From positions 1-64,000 of the forward strand of contig JADJAG010000008.1 of NCBI GenBank assembly GCA_016704325.1: a stretch of 64,000 nucleotides of DNA. The letters are read 5' to 3'. Below, piece by piece: positions 54,491 through 63,999 of the stretch (positions are counted from its first letter, which is position 1; each line of letters begins with the position of its first letter). Both the position numbers and the translations under genes were made by a program. The notes under the pieces were generated by a model. The model had not been told where the DNA came from and ran no database searches. It saw nothing but the letters and a program-made list of their open reading frames with translations. This stretch comes from Chitinophagaceae bacterium. Lineage in GTDB: Bacteria > Bacteroidota > Bacteroidia > Chitinophagales > UBA10324.

Positions 54491-55033
54491 ATGCACCTGA
54501 TTTTTTTGTTGTACTCCGCCTTATGGTTACCTGTATCCGTCATTCAAGATCGCAAAGAGGATGAAATACGGTGGTCACAAAAAAGTGAACTTGAATACAG
54601 CGATTTCAAGGGAGCGGTACCGGGCAATACGCCATGGGCAGCGCTGACAGCGAGTTACATATATTTTACTTACAGTACCACCAATGGAAAGATCAGCACA
54701 TTTAAGGTGTATGCATCTTTTAAGAAAAACGAGTCCTGGATGAAGACTGCACGGGCAGATGTATTGGCACATGAGCAATTACATTTTGCCATCACTGAAT
54801 ATTTTGCAAGAAAACTTTATAGTGATGCACAACAATTAAGAACACAAAGCGGAAATATTTCCGCTTCAGCAAATGCTCTTTTCAATGCTGTTAATAAAGA
54901 ATGTGATCAGATGCAGGAAACTTATGATGCTGAAACAGACCATGGTGTAGATGCAGTTAAGCAGGAAAAATGGCGCATGAGAGTAGCCGGCTTAATGAAA
55001 CAGTATGATCCATATCCTGAAACCGTTGAATAA
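54491..55033 (+). CDS. DUF922-like putative secreted metalloprotease
   Basis: 180 residues, ATG 54491. N-terminal signal-like helix (LIFLLYSALWLPVSVIQ). Typical of DUF922: IRWSQKSELEYSDFKGAVPG near the N-terminus, and a zinc-binding H94-E95-x-x-H98 in LAHEQLHFAITEYFARKL followed by a helical end with YDAETDHG. This HExxH suggests a zinc peptidase, but family activity is not established as far as I know. Secreted, probably periplasmic. No partner gene. Confidence 0.75.
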   Translation: MHLIFLLYSALWLPVSVIQDRKEDEIRWSQKSELEYSDFKGAVPGNTPWAALTASYIYFTYSTTNGKISTFKVYASFKKNESWMKTARADVLAHEQLHFAITEYFARKLYSDAQQLRTQSGNISASANALFNAVNKECDQMQETYDAETDHGVDAVKQEKWRMRVAGLMKQYDPYPETVE

Positions 55034-55233
55034 ACCCACAGCAAGATGCGATGAGTGCTGCATTTTTTTGAGTTTTTACAATGGATAATTCCCGGATAAA
55101 AAATAAAAGTGCTGAAGTATTTTTGGTAGCTCTTTCCGCTTTGGCGTTGCAAATGGCGTTTTCAGTATTCAGGCCAAACCTGACAATTTTGTATAGATGC
55201 CTGTGAATCAGGAAAACTACCAACAAACATTAG

Positions 55234-56241
55234 GTGTGTCGAGCCAAATTGTATATTTTAGCCCGATTCTTTAACCAAACCAACCTAACTGTGGCTGATT
55301 CCATTTTCGGCGCGCCAAAAATTAGCTTTCAAGATGTGAAAGATATTGATGCCAGCGCTCCACAATTAATCATATGGGCTATACCGGTAATGATTTTTTT
55401 TACCGTAGTTGAATACTTTGTAGCCAAATATCAGCACCGCGATGATATCTATAATGATACCGAATTACGTGGTTCCGTGCTGGTTGGACTGGGTAACCTA
55501 CTCAGTAACTACCTCACTAAACTTGTTCTTTTTGTAGTGGTAGTTTTCTTTTATAACCTCGTTCCCTGGAGAATGGAATTCCGGTGGTGGTTGTTTATTC
55601 CCTGTTATGTTTTGCTCGATCTGTGCAGCTACTGGGCCCATCGAATTTCGCATGAGCAACGATTCTGGTGGACAACGCATGTACCGCACCATAGTGGAAA
55701 CAACTATAACCTGGCAGTGTCGTTTCGTTTATCGTGGATACAGGAGTTCAAAATATTATTCTTTATTCCTGTTACCATAGCCGGATTTCATCCATGGATA
55801 TTTTTTGTGGTGAACCAGGTAGCCGTTCTTTTTCAGTTCTGGGTGCATACGGAATACATAAAAAAGCTACCACGCTGGATTGAATACATTTTTGCCACGC
55901 CATCGAATCACCGGGTACATCATGGAACCCAGGATAAATACATTGATAAAAATTATGGGGCAACCTTCATTATTTGGGACAGGATGTTTGGAACCTATCA
56001 ACCGGAAGAAGAACGTCCTAAGTATGGATTAACTACCCCGGTACATACCGGCAATCCTTTCAAATTAGTTTTCCAGGAAGCGATTGATCTGGTAAATGAT
56101 GTAAGAAAAGCTAAGACCTGGAAAGAACGTTTCTGGTATACATTTGGAAGTCCGATTGCCATTGCGAAATATAAAAGGGAAAATACAACGGTTCCTGATA
56201 AGCAAAAGGCGACGAAATTTGAATTTCAGAAAAGCAGTTAG
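55234..56241 (+). CDS. Sterol desaturase / fatty acid hydroxylase family protein
   Basis: 335 residues from a GTG at 55234; a second GTG at 55291 (giving VADSIFGAPKISFQ) is an equally plausible start. Integral membrane di-iron enzyme with the three His boxes: HRISH (near residue 135), HVPHH (near 150) and HRVHHG (near 226), separated by hydrophobic helices. Members hydroxylate or desaturate lipids using oxygen; the substrate here is not told by sequence. C-terminal ~60 residues are hydrophilic. Possibly linked to the lipid or carotenoid genes nearby. Confidence 0.8.
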   Translation: MCRAKLYILARFFNQTNLTVADSIFGAPKISFQDVKDIDASAPQLIIWAIPVMIFFTVVEYFVAKYQHRDDIYNDTELRGSVLVGLGNLLSNYLTKLVLFVVVVFFYNLVPWRMEFRWWLFIPCYVLLDLCSYWAHRISHEQRFWWTTHVPHHSGNNYNLAVSFRLSWIQEFKILFFIPVTIAGFHPWIFFVVNQVAVLFQFWVHTEYIKKLPRWIEYIFATPSNHRVHHGTQDKYIDKNYGATFIIWDRMFGTYQPEEERPKYGLTTPVHTGNPFKLVFQEAIDLVNDVRKAKTWKERFWYTFGSPIAIAKYKRENTTVPDKQKATKFEFQKSS

Positions 56242-56274
56242 CAACAGCAGCTTTCCATCGCTACCTTGCTACGT

Positions 56275-57054
56275 TTATTTGAAATCCACTTGTACAATGT
56301 CGCCTATATTCAGATTCAGCAATCCTCTTGCATTTCCCTTATTGATAGCAATTTCCAGATAGCCTCCGGAATTGAAGAGGCATAACTTCTCACTTTCAGG
56401 AACATCAAAGTAATTTTCACTGATCGCTTCAATATCATCATAGCGCTTAAAGAAAATCACAAAAGGCCTGTTCTTCCCAATGCGGTCAAATTCATCTTTC
56501 CTGACATTTACTATGGCATTCTCAAAGCGGTCAAAATAAATGATGGTGGCCCTTATATAATTGGCGCTGCTCATAGGTCTGCCTATCATTGATTGCCGAA
56601 TTGAACCGGATTTCTGACCTATATCGGCTAGCTTACCACCTTCACAAATATGCTTTGCTACGCGCACATAGAGGTCCTTAACAGGAATTGTACTTATATA
56701 TTCGGCAGCAGTAGGCTGCAGTTGATATATTTCTGTTGCCGGTTCACCTTCCCAAAGCAGTCCGAAAATGCCATTGTCGGGGCCAATAAATATATGTCCA
56801 TCTTTTGTTGCAACAATATGATTCAGACCGGTTTCACTATTTAAGTTTACTCCGATAATATGGATGCTTCCGATCGGAAAATGCGGGTATGCGTTTTTCA
56901 GCACATAGGCTCCATGCATGATGTCGAATGGTTCGATGTCGTGAGAGATATCAATGATTTGCGCATCAGCGATGGCCTTCAGAATCTCTCCTTTGACTAC
57001 TGCAGCATAATAATCCCGTGTGCCAAAGTCAGTAGTGAGTGTGATGATGGGCAT
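56275..57054 (-). CDS. SAM hydroxide adenosyltransferase (DUF62) family protein
   Basis: 259 residues from ATG 57052-57054 (MPIITLTTDFGTRDYYAAVV); earlier starts only add non-conserved residues. Family words: IIDISHDIEPFDIMHGAYVL, HIFIGPDNGIFGLL with the active-site Asp/Asn region, and late FNSGGYLEIAINKGNARGLL. These enzymes use water to split S-adenosylmethionine into adenosine and methionine. Complete at both ends. Convergent with the sterol desaturase gene and divergent from phoH. Confidence 0.85.
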   Translation of the reverse strand: MPIITLTTDFGTRDYYAAVVKGEILKAIADAQIIDISHDIEPFDIMHGAYVLKNAYPHFPIGSIHIIGVNLNSETGLNHIVATKDGHIFIGPDNGIFGLLWEGEPATEIYQLQPTAAEYISTIPVKDLYVRVAKHICEGGKLADIGQKSGSIRQSMIGRPMSSANYIRATIIYFDRFENAIVNVRKDEFDRIGKNRPFVIFFKRYDDIEAISENYFDVPESEKLCLFNSGGYLEIAINKGNARGLLNLNIGDIVQVDFK

Positions 57055-57406
57055 CGGAAGGCTATTGTATCTTGTTTGCAGCAAGCCGTTTCAAGGCTGC
57101 CATTCCATTAAAATGAAATCTATGCTGTTAAATTTATCTCAATCACGATGAAAAATAACAGAATTGCAAAGAAACATCATAATCTGCAGGATGAAGAATA
57201 TACACATACCGCATCTTGATATTGTCTTCTCACGTTACCTGCAACGATTTGGGTTATTCAGGTGCCATAATTTGAAAGCGCTACAGATTGGATCTTATCA
57301 ACAAGAGGTACGCAAAAGCAAGTCCCTGAACTATTTCGGCCGTTAATTATGTTTGAAAGCCGACATCAACTTTTCTATAACTTTACCTTACTAAACCTAA
57401 CTCACT
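57055..57406. other. Gene-free divergent region before phoH
   Basis: 352 bp without a convincing gene. A TAACTTTAC sequence near 57377-57385 is the best promoter-like match before the TTG start of phoH. Confidence 0.35.
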
Positions 57407-58405
57407 TTGACAGAACTAATCATTCACCTCGACTCTATCGAACCGATTGATTTATTAGGCATTAATAATTCACGCCTGCAGATATTGAAGAATGCCTTCC
57501 CCAGGGTGAAGTTCACCTCGCGCGGCAATAAAATTAAAATTGAAGGGAATACGCAAGACCTGGAATTATTGGAAGAGAAGATTAACAGCCTGGTGCATTT
57601 TATTGAAAAGTATGGCCGTCTGACCGATAAAGCTGCTGAAGATCTGTTGGATGATATTGATCCATTTAATCTCGAAATGCCGAAGGCACATGATGATGCC
57701 ATAGTCTACGGACCGAATGGCAACGTAGTAAAAGCACGAACGCCCAACCAGAAAAAAATGGTGGATCTGTCGGAGCACAACGATATCATTTTTGCAATCG
57801 GCCCTGCCGGTACCGGAAAAACTTATACTGCTGTTGCCCTTGCAGTACGTGCCTTGAAGAACAAAGAGATCAGGAAGATTATACTCACCCGGCCGGCAGT
57901 AGAAGCCGGTGAAAACCTGGGTTACCTTCCGGGAGACCTGAAAGAAAAAATTGACCCTTACCTGCGTCCTTTATATGATGCATTGGATGATATGATACCT
58001 CTGGATAAACTGAATTACTACATGACCAATAGGGTGATAGAAGTAGCGCCATTAGCATTTATGAGAGGGAGGACACTGGATCATGCTTACATCATCCTGG
58101 ATGAAGCTCAGAATACGACAGATTCTCAACTGAAGATGTTTCTTACCAGAATAGGCTCCTCTGCCAAATGTATCGTTACAGGAGATATCACTCAGATTGA
58201 TTTACCGAAGTCGCAAAGAAGCGGATTGTTCCGGGCGCTTGACATTCTTTCCGGCATAAAAGGGATCGGTACGGTTCACCTTACAGAACAGGATGTGGTT
58301 AGACATCCATTAGTTAAAAAAATCATTAATGCTTACGAAGCCTCTGACCCGGGAGAAGGACTTGCATCAAGACCGCCGTTTCCACCCATACAACCACTTA
58401 ACTGA
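57407..58405 (+). CDS. PhoH family protein (PhoH-like ATPase)
   Basis: 332 residues from a TTG start (LTELIIHLDSIEPIDLLG); no ATG lies upstream in frame. N-terminal KH-like segment (VKFTSRGNKIKIEGNTQDLE), then the PhoH P-loop domain: Walker A GPAGTGKT at ~132-139, LTRPAVEAGENLGYLPGDLK, HAYIILDEAQNTTDSQLKMF (Walker B) and VTGDITQIDLP. Family thought to act in RNA metabolism; precise role uncertain. Confidence 0.88.
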   Translation: MTELIIHLDSIEPIDLLGINNSRLQILKNAFPRVKFTSRGNKIKIEGNTQDLELLEEKINSLVHFIEKYGRLTDKAAEDLLDDIDPFNLEMPKAHDDAIVYGPNGNVVKARTPNQKKMVDLSEHNDIIFAIGPAGTGKTYTAVALAVRALKNKEIRKIILTRPAVEAGENLGYLPGDLKEKIDPYLRPLYDALDDMIPLDKLNYYMTNRVIEVAPLAFMRGRTLDHAYIILDEAQNTTDSQLKMFLTRIGSSAKCIVTGDITQIDLPKSQRSGLFRALDILSGIKGIGTVHLTEQDVVRHPLVKKIINAYEASDPGEGLASRPPFPPIQPLN

Positions 58406-58659
58406 TCATGTTGATTGAAGGAGGTATGGCATAATTGAACCAAACTTTGAATTGAATGAATTAAAAAGCTAAGACAGAGAGATTATAGATTATCGTGAAA
58501 TCCGAGTTTTGCGCGATCTGTCCATTTGCTTGATCTGCGTGAAATGCATTTTCCGGATAATAAGCTTCGGAATGGTGATGTGGAGCTGATAAAAAATTGC
58601 GCGCAGCTTCAAATGACTATACAGATTGCGCTGAACTTAACTACTTTTTCAAACGACCA

Positions 58660-58693
58660 TAAAAAAATCCGCTCCCAAAGGAAGCGGATTTTA
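58660..58693 (-). terminator. Intrinsic terminator of the membrane pyrophosphatase gene
   Basis: Stem AAAATCCGCTTCC / GGGAGCGGATTTTTT read on the minus strand, 24 bases after the gene's stop. Confidence 0.85.
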
Positions 58694-58716
58694 TTGATTT
58701 CATTTTATTATCAATA

Positions 58717-61056
58717 CTACTTTGCGGCAGTCGATTTGGTTTCAATTTCTTCGGTTGCAAGAAGGTCGTTTTTTGCTTCCTTACTCACAGCATCAGTTTC
58801 AACCATTTCTCCTGAAGCTGCTATTGCAGTAGATTTAGAGGGCTTCACACAACAGGCTCCCGATTTTTCATCCGCTCCATTTACCGGAACCTGCATCATA
58901 TAATCATTTTGTTCTGTTGTTACCACATCTCCTTTATGCAATCCCAATAAACCATTTAAAGGAATGGAAGGCGCAATGACAAGGCTTACAATGCTCATCA
59001 GCTTAATAAGAATATTCATAGAAGGGCCGCTGGTATCTTTAAACGGATCACCCACGGTATCTCCGGTAACGGAAGCTTTATGTGGTTCTGATTTTTTATA
59101 ATACACTTCGCCATCAATCTCTACTCCTTTCTCAAAAGATTTTTTTGCATTGTCCCAGGCACCTCCTGCATTCGACTGAAACATGCCCATCAGCACGCCT
59201 GAAACGGTAACACCTGCCAGCAAGCCACCTAATACTTCCGGGCCAAACAAGAATCCGATAATTACCGGAACAGTGAGTGCAATTGCTCCGGGCAACATCA
59301 TCTCACGCAATGAGGCCTCGGTAGAAATCGCAACACACTTATCATATTCAGGCTTTCCTGTTCCTTCCATAATACCGGGTATTTCCCTAAACTGGCGACG
59401 CACTTCCTGCACCATGCTCATGGCTGCACGTCCTACAGCTGCAATGGCCAAAGAAGAAAACAGGAATGGTATCATACCGCCGATGAATAATCCGGCAAGC
59501 ACATCAGCCTTGTAAATATCAATCGAATCAATACCTGAAATTCCTACGAAAGCCGCAAACAATGCTAATGAAGTTAATGCTGCTGAAGCGATGGCAAATC
59601 CCTTACCGGTGGCGGCTGTGGTGTTACCCACTGCATCGAGGATGTCTGTTTTTTCACGTACATCTTTAGGCAATTCGCTCATTTCAGCAATGCCACCCGC
59701 GTTATCCGCAATCGGACCAAAAGCATCAATGGCTAATTGCATGGTAGTAGTAGCCATCATACCTGCTGCTGCTATGGCAACACCATAGATACCGGCAAAC
59801 TGGTAAGCGGCAAAGATTCCACCTGCAAGCACTATTGTTGGCAACATGGTAGATTCCATTCCGACAGATAATCCACCGATGATATTTGTGGCATGGCCGG
59901 TAGATGATTGCTTAATGATCATTTTTACCGGACGCTTGCCCATGGAGGTATAGTATTCCGTAATCATGCTCATCAAAGTACCAACTACCAGTCCCACAAC
60001 GATGGCACCAAAGACACCATTGCTTGTAAACTCAAATCCACGCAGTGATAATGTTTCCGGCAGAATCGCTTTTACGATAAAATAAGAGGCTATGGTGGTT
60101 AGTATGATTGCGCCCCAGTTACCATTGTTAAGTGCCTTTTGCACAGTTGCTGTGCTAAGGCTTGCATTTTCGCTTATGCGAACGAAGTACATACTGATTA
60201 TGGAAAAGATAATACCTGCACCTGCAATAATCATTGGAAGGAGTATGGGGGCAAGTCCATTATAGCTATCAACAGAGATGGTTTCGCCGCCCAAAACCAT
60301 GGTAGCGAGTATGGTTGCCACGAAGGAACCAAACAAGTCAGCACCCATTCCTGCCACATCACCCACATTGTCTCCAACGTTATCAGCAATGGTAGCAGGG
60401 TTACGCGGGTCATCTTCCGGAATACCGGCTTCCACTTTTCCCACAAGGTCTGCACCTACATCAGCAGCTTTTGTATAAATACCACCACCTACACGAGCAA
60501 AGAGTGCAATGCTTTCTGCTCCTAGAGAAAAACCGGTCAGCACTTCAAGGGCAGTAACCAGGTGGGCATTGGTTGAAGGATCAACGTACATTGTATAGAA
60601 GACCACGAAGAGGGAACTCAATCCTAATACTGCAAGACCGGTAACACCCAATCCCATTACAGAACCTCCGGTAAATGATACCGCCAGTGCTTTTGAAAGG
60701 GAAGTACGGGCTGCATGTGCAGTCCGGGTATTTGCTTTAGTGGCAATGCGCATACCGATGTAGCCGGCAGTAGCTGAAAAAACGGCACCGGTAATAAAGG
60801 CGCCTGCAATCAGCCAGCTTGACTCCGGGTTAGAATAACCAAGAACAGCTAATAATACGGAAGCAATGGCGACAAAAATGGCCAGGATGCGCCATTCTGC
60901 TCTCAAAAAGGCCATAGCACCTTCTGCTATGTGCTTTGCAATTTCTTTCATCCGGTCGTTACCGGCATCCTGCTTCTCCACCCACGATGCTTTGATAGCT
61001 GTAAATATTAATGCAACAACTCCAAAAAGTGGTATTAAGTAAAACCAAGTGTTCAT
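58717..61056 (-). CDS. hppA: Membrane-bound, K+-dependent ion-pumping pyrophosphatase
   Basis: 779 residues, ATG 61054-61056. About 16 membrane helices. Splits pyrophosphate and pumps H+ or Na+ out of the cytoplasm. Catalytic signatures: KAADVGADLVGKVEAGIPED, DDPRNPATIADNVGDNVGDV (metal/PPi binding) and late DNAKKSFEKG and SVTGDTVGDPFKDTSGPS. The GNTTAATGKG segment has Ala where K+-independent enzymes have Lys, so it should need K+; Na+ or H+ specificity cannot be decided. The last ~60 residues form an unusual hydrophilic tail with a CC pair (GACCVKPSK). Strong promoter and terminator flank it. Confidence 0.95.
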   Translation of the reverse strand: MNTWFYLIPLFGVVALIFTAIKASWVEKQDAGNDRMKEIAKHIAEGAMAFLRAEWRILAIFVAIASVLLAVLGYSNPESSWLIAGAFITGAVFSATAGYIGMRIATKANTRTAHAARTSLSKALAVSFTGGSVMGLGVTGLAVLGLSSLFVVFYTMYVDPSTNAHLVTALEVLTGFSLGAESIALFARVGGGIYTKAADVGADLVGKVEAGIPEDDPRNPATIADNVGDNVGDVAGMGADLFGSFVATILATMVLGGETISVDSYNGLAPILLPMIIAGAGIIFSIISMYFVRISENASLSTATVQKALNNGNWGAIILTTIASYFIVKAILPETLSLRGFEFTSNGVFGAIVVGLVVGTLMSMITEYYTSMGKRPVKMIIKQSSTGHATNIIGGLSVGMESTMLPTIVLAGGIFAAYQFAGIYGVAIAAAGMMATTTMQLAIDAFGPIADNAGGIAEMSELPKDVREKTDILDAVGNTTAATGKGFAIASAALTSLALFAAFVGISGIDSIDIYKADVLAGLFIGGMIPFLFSSLAIAAVGRAAMSMVQEVRRQFREIPGIMEGTGKPEYDKCVAISTEASLREMMLPGAIALTVPVIIGFLFGPEVLGGLLAGVTVSGVLMGMFQSNAGGAWDNAKKSFEKGVEIDGEVYYKKSEPHKASVTGDTVGDPFKDTSGPSMNILIKLMSIVSLVIAPSIPLNGLLGLHKGDVVTTEQNDYMMQVPVNGADEKSGACCVKPSKSTAIAASGEMVETDAVSKEAKNDLLATEEIETKSTAAK

Positions 61057-61078
61057 AAGGGTATTAAATTTTAGCCCG

Positions 61079-61086
61079 CAAAAATA
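61079..61086 (-). promoter_or_regulatory. TATTTTTG -7 element of the pyrophosphatase gene
   Basis: TATTTTTG on the minus strand, 22 bases before the ATG, matches TAnnTTTG exactly. Confidence 0.55.
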
Positions 61087-61125
61087 GTCGGGAAAGCATG
61101 AAAAAGGAACTTTTTACCGGATATT

Positions 61126-62016
61126 TTACCTTCCGGCCTTTAACATGCGCAGTTTACCTTGTAAATCGTTGTTTATCTTGATGTTGCTAAAGCCAAAGCT
61201 ATTTAACAGGTCGGCAACTTGCGAAGCATGATTCTGATGCAATTCGAGGTAAATTAAGCCATCGGGTAACAGACATTGACTTGCTAATTTGGCAATGGCA
61301 TGATAGTATACAAGAGGTTCATGGTCAGGCACAAATAAGGCGAGGTGTGGCTCATATGCGGTCACATTCCTGTGCATGGTGGTAACTTCTGATATGGGTA
61401 TGTAAGGTGGATTGCTTACGATTATGTCAAATTTGTTTACAAAAACGGGAGAAATATTGCTCCCAAAAGTATCAAGAGGAGCTGGTTTTGAACTATAACC
61501 AAGCACATCTGCCTTTTGGAGATTAATCGCTGCCTGGTGAAATGTGGCATTGGTTTCTGCAATTAAAAGTGCTTTTTCGCTGATATCAATGGCGGTAACT
61601 GTTGCCTGAGGTAATTTTGTTTTCAGAGCTATCGCGATACATCCGCTGCCGGTGCCAACATCCAGCATATTGCAAGGTTGCCTGTGAAGCTGTTCCTGAA
61701 CGATCCATGCTACCAGTTCTTCGGTTTCAGGCCTTGGTATCAGCACGTGCCGGTTGACTTTAATTTTCAATCCATAGAAATTAGTATATCCCAAAACATA
61801 TTGGATGGGTTCTCCCTTTGATAACCTCACTAAAGCGTAGGCCAGTTCATTTGCCTTCACTTCAGAAATCACCTCATTCCCACGTAACAAAAGTTGAATT
61901 TTTGAGAGTCCAAGTTTATCTTCAAAAATCCAGGATGTAATGCTTTCTGCTTCTTGTAAATCATATAATGGGGTGATGATTTTAATATAGTGGTCATATA
62001 CATTACGATAAGTCAT
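61126..62016 (-). CDS. prmC: Release factor glutamine methyltransferase
   Basis: 296 residues, ATG 62014-62016. Methylates the Gln of the GGQ motif in release factors RF1/RF2. N-terminal helical domain, then the methylase domain: IPRPETEELVAW, the AdoMet motif LDVGTGSGCIAIALK, AIDISEKALLIA, and the catalytic N-P-P-Y in DIIVSNPPYIPISEV. Complete. Divergent from ribD across ~950 bp of repeats; prmC and ribD are often neighbours in Bacteroidota. Confidence 0.93.
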   Translation of the reverse strand: MTYRNVYDHYIKIITPLYDLQEAESITSWIFEDKLGLSKIQLLLRGNEVISEVKANELAYALVRLSKGEPIQYVLGYTNFYGLKIKVNRHVLIPRPETEELVAWIVQEQLHRQPCNMLDVGTGSGCIAIALKTKLPQATVTAIDISEKALLIAETNATFHQAAINLQKADVLGYSSKPAPLDTFGSNISPVFVNKFDIIVSNPPYIPISEVTTMHRNVTAYEPHLALFVPDHEPLVYYHAIAKLASQCLLPDGLIYLELHQNHASQVADLLNSFGFSNIKINNDLQGKLRMLKAGR

Positions 62017-62020
62017 TTAA

Positions 62021-62028
62021 CGAAGGTA
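62021..62028 (-). promoter_or_regulatory. TACCTTCG -7 element of prmC
   Basis: TACCTTCG lies five bases before the ATG on the minus strand; the message would be nearly leaderless. Confidence 0.5.
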
Positions 62029-62239
62029 ATTTTTTTTGAATGTCAATAGGGAAAACTACTTTTGAATTATTTGGTATGCTATAGATTAGCTGGAATTTCT
62101 TCAATTTTTAAGATGAATGTCATGCAAAAGAATATTGGATTTTGAGCTTTGAATAGTTAGCAAGTTTTTTTTGATAATGGGGGAATTGCTTCAAACAAGA
62201 TTGATGAGTGCTTTTATTTGTGTTTTTGTGGCTATCGTT

Positions 62240-62692
62240 TTTGAAACCACGGAGGCACAAAGGCGGAGTTGCATCAGACAAGATCTATGATCATTTTTCA
62301 TTCTATTCTTTTGTTACCATTTTTGAAACCACAGAGTACACAGAGGTGGAATCGCATCAGAGTAGATCTACAACTATTTTTCTCTGTGCTCTCCGTGGTT
62401 ACTTTTTTTGAAACCACAGAGGACACAGAGGTGGAATTGCATTGAACAAGATCTATTTGTATTTTTCTCTGTGCTCTCCGTGGTTACCTTTTTTGAAACC
62501 ACAGAGTACACAGAGGTGGAATCGCATCAGATAAGTTCTACAAATATTTTTCTCTGTGTTCTCCGTGGTTACCTTTTTTGAAACCACAGAGGACGCAGAG
62601 GTGGAATTGCATTGAACAAGATCTATTTGTATTTTTCTCTGTGCTCTCCGTGGTTACCTTTTTTGAAACCACAGAGTACACAGAGATGGAAT
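62240..62692. repeat. 85-bp tandem repeat array with alternating unit types
   Basis: The word GAAACCACAGAG (first copy GAAACCACGGAG) starts at 62243, 62325, 62410, 62495, 62580 and 62665: spacings 82 and then exactly 85. Units alternate between GAGTACACAGAGGTGGAATC and GAGGACACAGAGGTGGAATT types, a 170-bp higher order. At each junction CTCTGTGCTCTCCGTGGTT faces AACCACAGAGTACACAGAG, forming a long hairpin. No reading frame is conserved through it. Confidence 0.95.
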
Positions 62693-62949
62693 TCTAAAGA
62701 TTATTTTTCATTTGTTCATTCGTTAGGAGTTCTTAAGCAAAAGGAAGGTGTGCTATTCTTTAAATCAAAATATTTTTAAGCGGTAGTCATTGGTTCTATC
62801 TGAGTCGTTCATGCATTGCTTTTACTTTCTATTGAGTAATAGCGAATTTGGTTCTTCAATATGAATCCACCCTATCCACTTAATTCGCACACTTTAACTA
62901 TCAGATGAATAGTTGATTTTTTTATGATTGGGTTTTGGAGCAATTCTGT

Positions 62950-62957
62950 TAGGTTTG
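62950..62957 (+). promoter_or_regulatory. TAGGTTTG -7 element of ribD
   Basis: TAGGTTTG lies four bases before the ATG at 62962, so ribD is probably transcribed with almost no leader and without an FMN riboswitch. Confidence 0.5.
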
Positions 62958-62961
62958 TTGG

Positions 62962-63999
62962 ATGCAGTTTGATGATGCACTTTATATGAGAAGATGCCTT
63001 GAGCTGGCGCTGAACGGTAGTGGCACCGTGGCGCCAAATCCTATGGTGGGCTGCGTGATTGTAAATGAAAACAACATCATTGGTGAAGGGTTTCATCAAT
63101 TATTTGGAGGACCTCATGCTGAAGTGCATGCCATTCAATCTGTGCATGACGGCAATAAATCCTTGTTGCAAAATGCTACGCTATATGTAAATCTTGAACC
63201 CTGCTCGCATACGGGAAAGACACCACCTTGTTCTCAACTGATCATTGATCATCAGATTCCCCGTATTGTGATTGGCACTATAGATCCCAATCCATTGGTA
63301 GCAGGTAGTGGAATTAAGCAGCTAGCAGAAGCCGGATGTAAGGTGAAGGTAGGTGTACTGGAAACAGCGTCGAAGGAACTCAACCGGCGATTCTTCACCT
63401 GGTTTGAAAAAAAACGACCTTATGTTATTTTGAAATGGGCACAAACGATTGATGGTAAAATTGGCCTGAAAGATCAAACCGTGCCGGTCAGCAATCATTA
63501 TACAAAATCACTGACCCACAAATGGCGCAGCGAAGAAGCCTGTATCCTGGTAGGCACCAATACCGTCTCTACTGACAATCCAAAACTTGATGCAAGGCAT
63601 TGGAATCAACGGCATCCTGTTCGCATTGTGCTTGATCAGCAACTTCGGTTGTCTCCTACCCTTCATGTTTTTGACAAGAGCATTCCCACAATCATTATAA
63701 CAGGACAAATCAAAGAATCGGTTCCTAACCTCGAATATGTTACTATTGATTTCAAATCTGATATAGCCGGACAGATACTTCAAAAACTTTATGAACGCAA
63801 TCTTCAATCCGTGTTCATAGAAGGTGGTGCCTTACTGTTACAAACTTTTATTGATAGCGGGTGCTGGGATGAGGCGCGGGTATTCATCGCACCCTCCATA
63901 TTGCCGGCTGGTATAAATGCACCTCAAATTAATGAGATCCCAGTTTCCACTACCGAAATAGAAGATAATACGTTACATCTATACAGGCACAACCAATGA
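62962..63999 (+). CDS. ribD: Bifunctional riboflavin biosynthesis protein RibD
   Basis: 345 residues, ATG 62962, stop at 63997-63999. Deaminates the first pyrimidine intermediate of riboflavin synthesis and then reduces its ribose. N-terminal deaminase: zinc ligands H52 (with proton-shuttle E54 in GGPHAEVHAI), C81 and C90 in PCSHTGKTPPC. C-terminal reductase: KWAQTIDGKIGL, ILVGTNTVSTDNPKLDAR and FIEGGALLLQTFI. Complete. No other rib gene is in the window. Confidence 0.95.
   Translation: MQFDDALYMRRCLELALNGSGTVAPNPMVGCVIVNENNIIGEGFHQLFGGPHAEVHAIQSVHDGNKSLLQNATLYVNLEPCSHTGKTPPCSQLIIDHQIPRIVIGTIDPNPLVAGSGIKQLAEAGCKVKVGVLETASKELNRRFFTWFEKKRPYVILKWAQTIDGKIGLKDQTVPVSNHYTKSLTHKWRSEEACILVGTNTVSTDNPKLDARHWNQRHPVRIVLDQQLRLSPTLHVFDKSIPTIIITGQIKESVPNLEYVTIDFKSDIAGQILQKLYERNLQSVFIEGGALLLQTFIDSGCWDEARVFIAPSILPAGINAPQINEIPVSTTEIEDNTLHLYRHNQ

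Noticed and set aside
62240..62692. CRISPR array
   Set aside because: Units are 85 bp, nearly identical throughout with no unique spacers, and no cas gene is in the window.
62840..62961. FMN riboswitch before ribD
   Set aside because: A TAnnTTTG promoter lies four bases before the start, leaving no room for a leader, and the conserved FMN-aptamer words are not seen.
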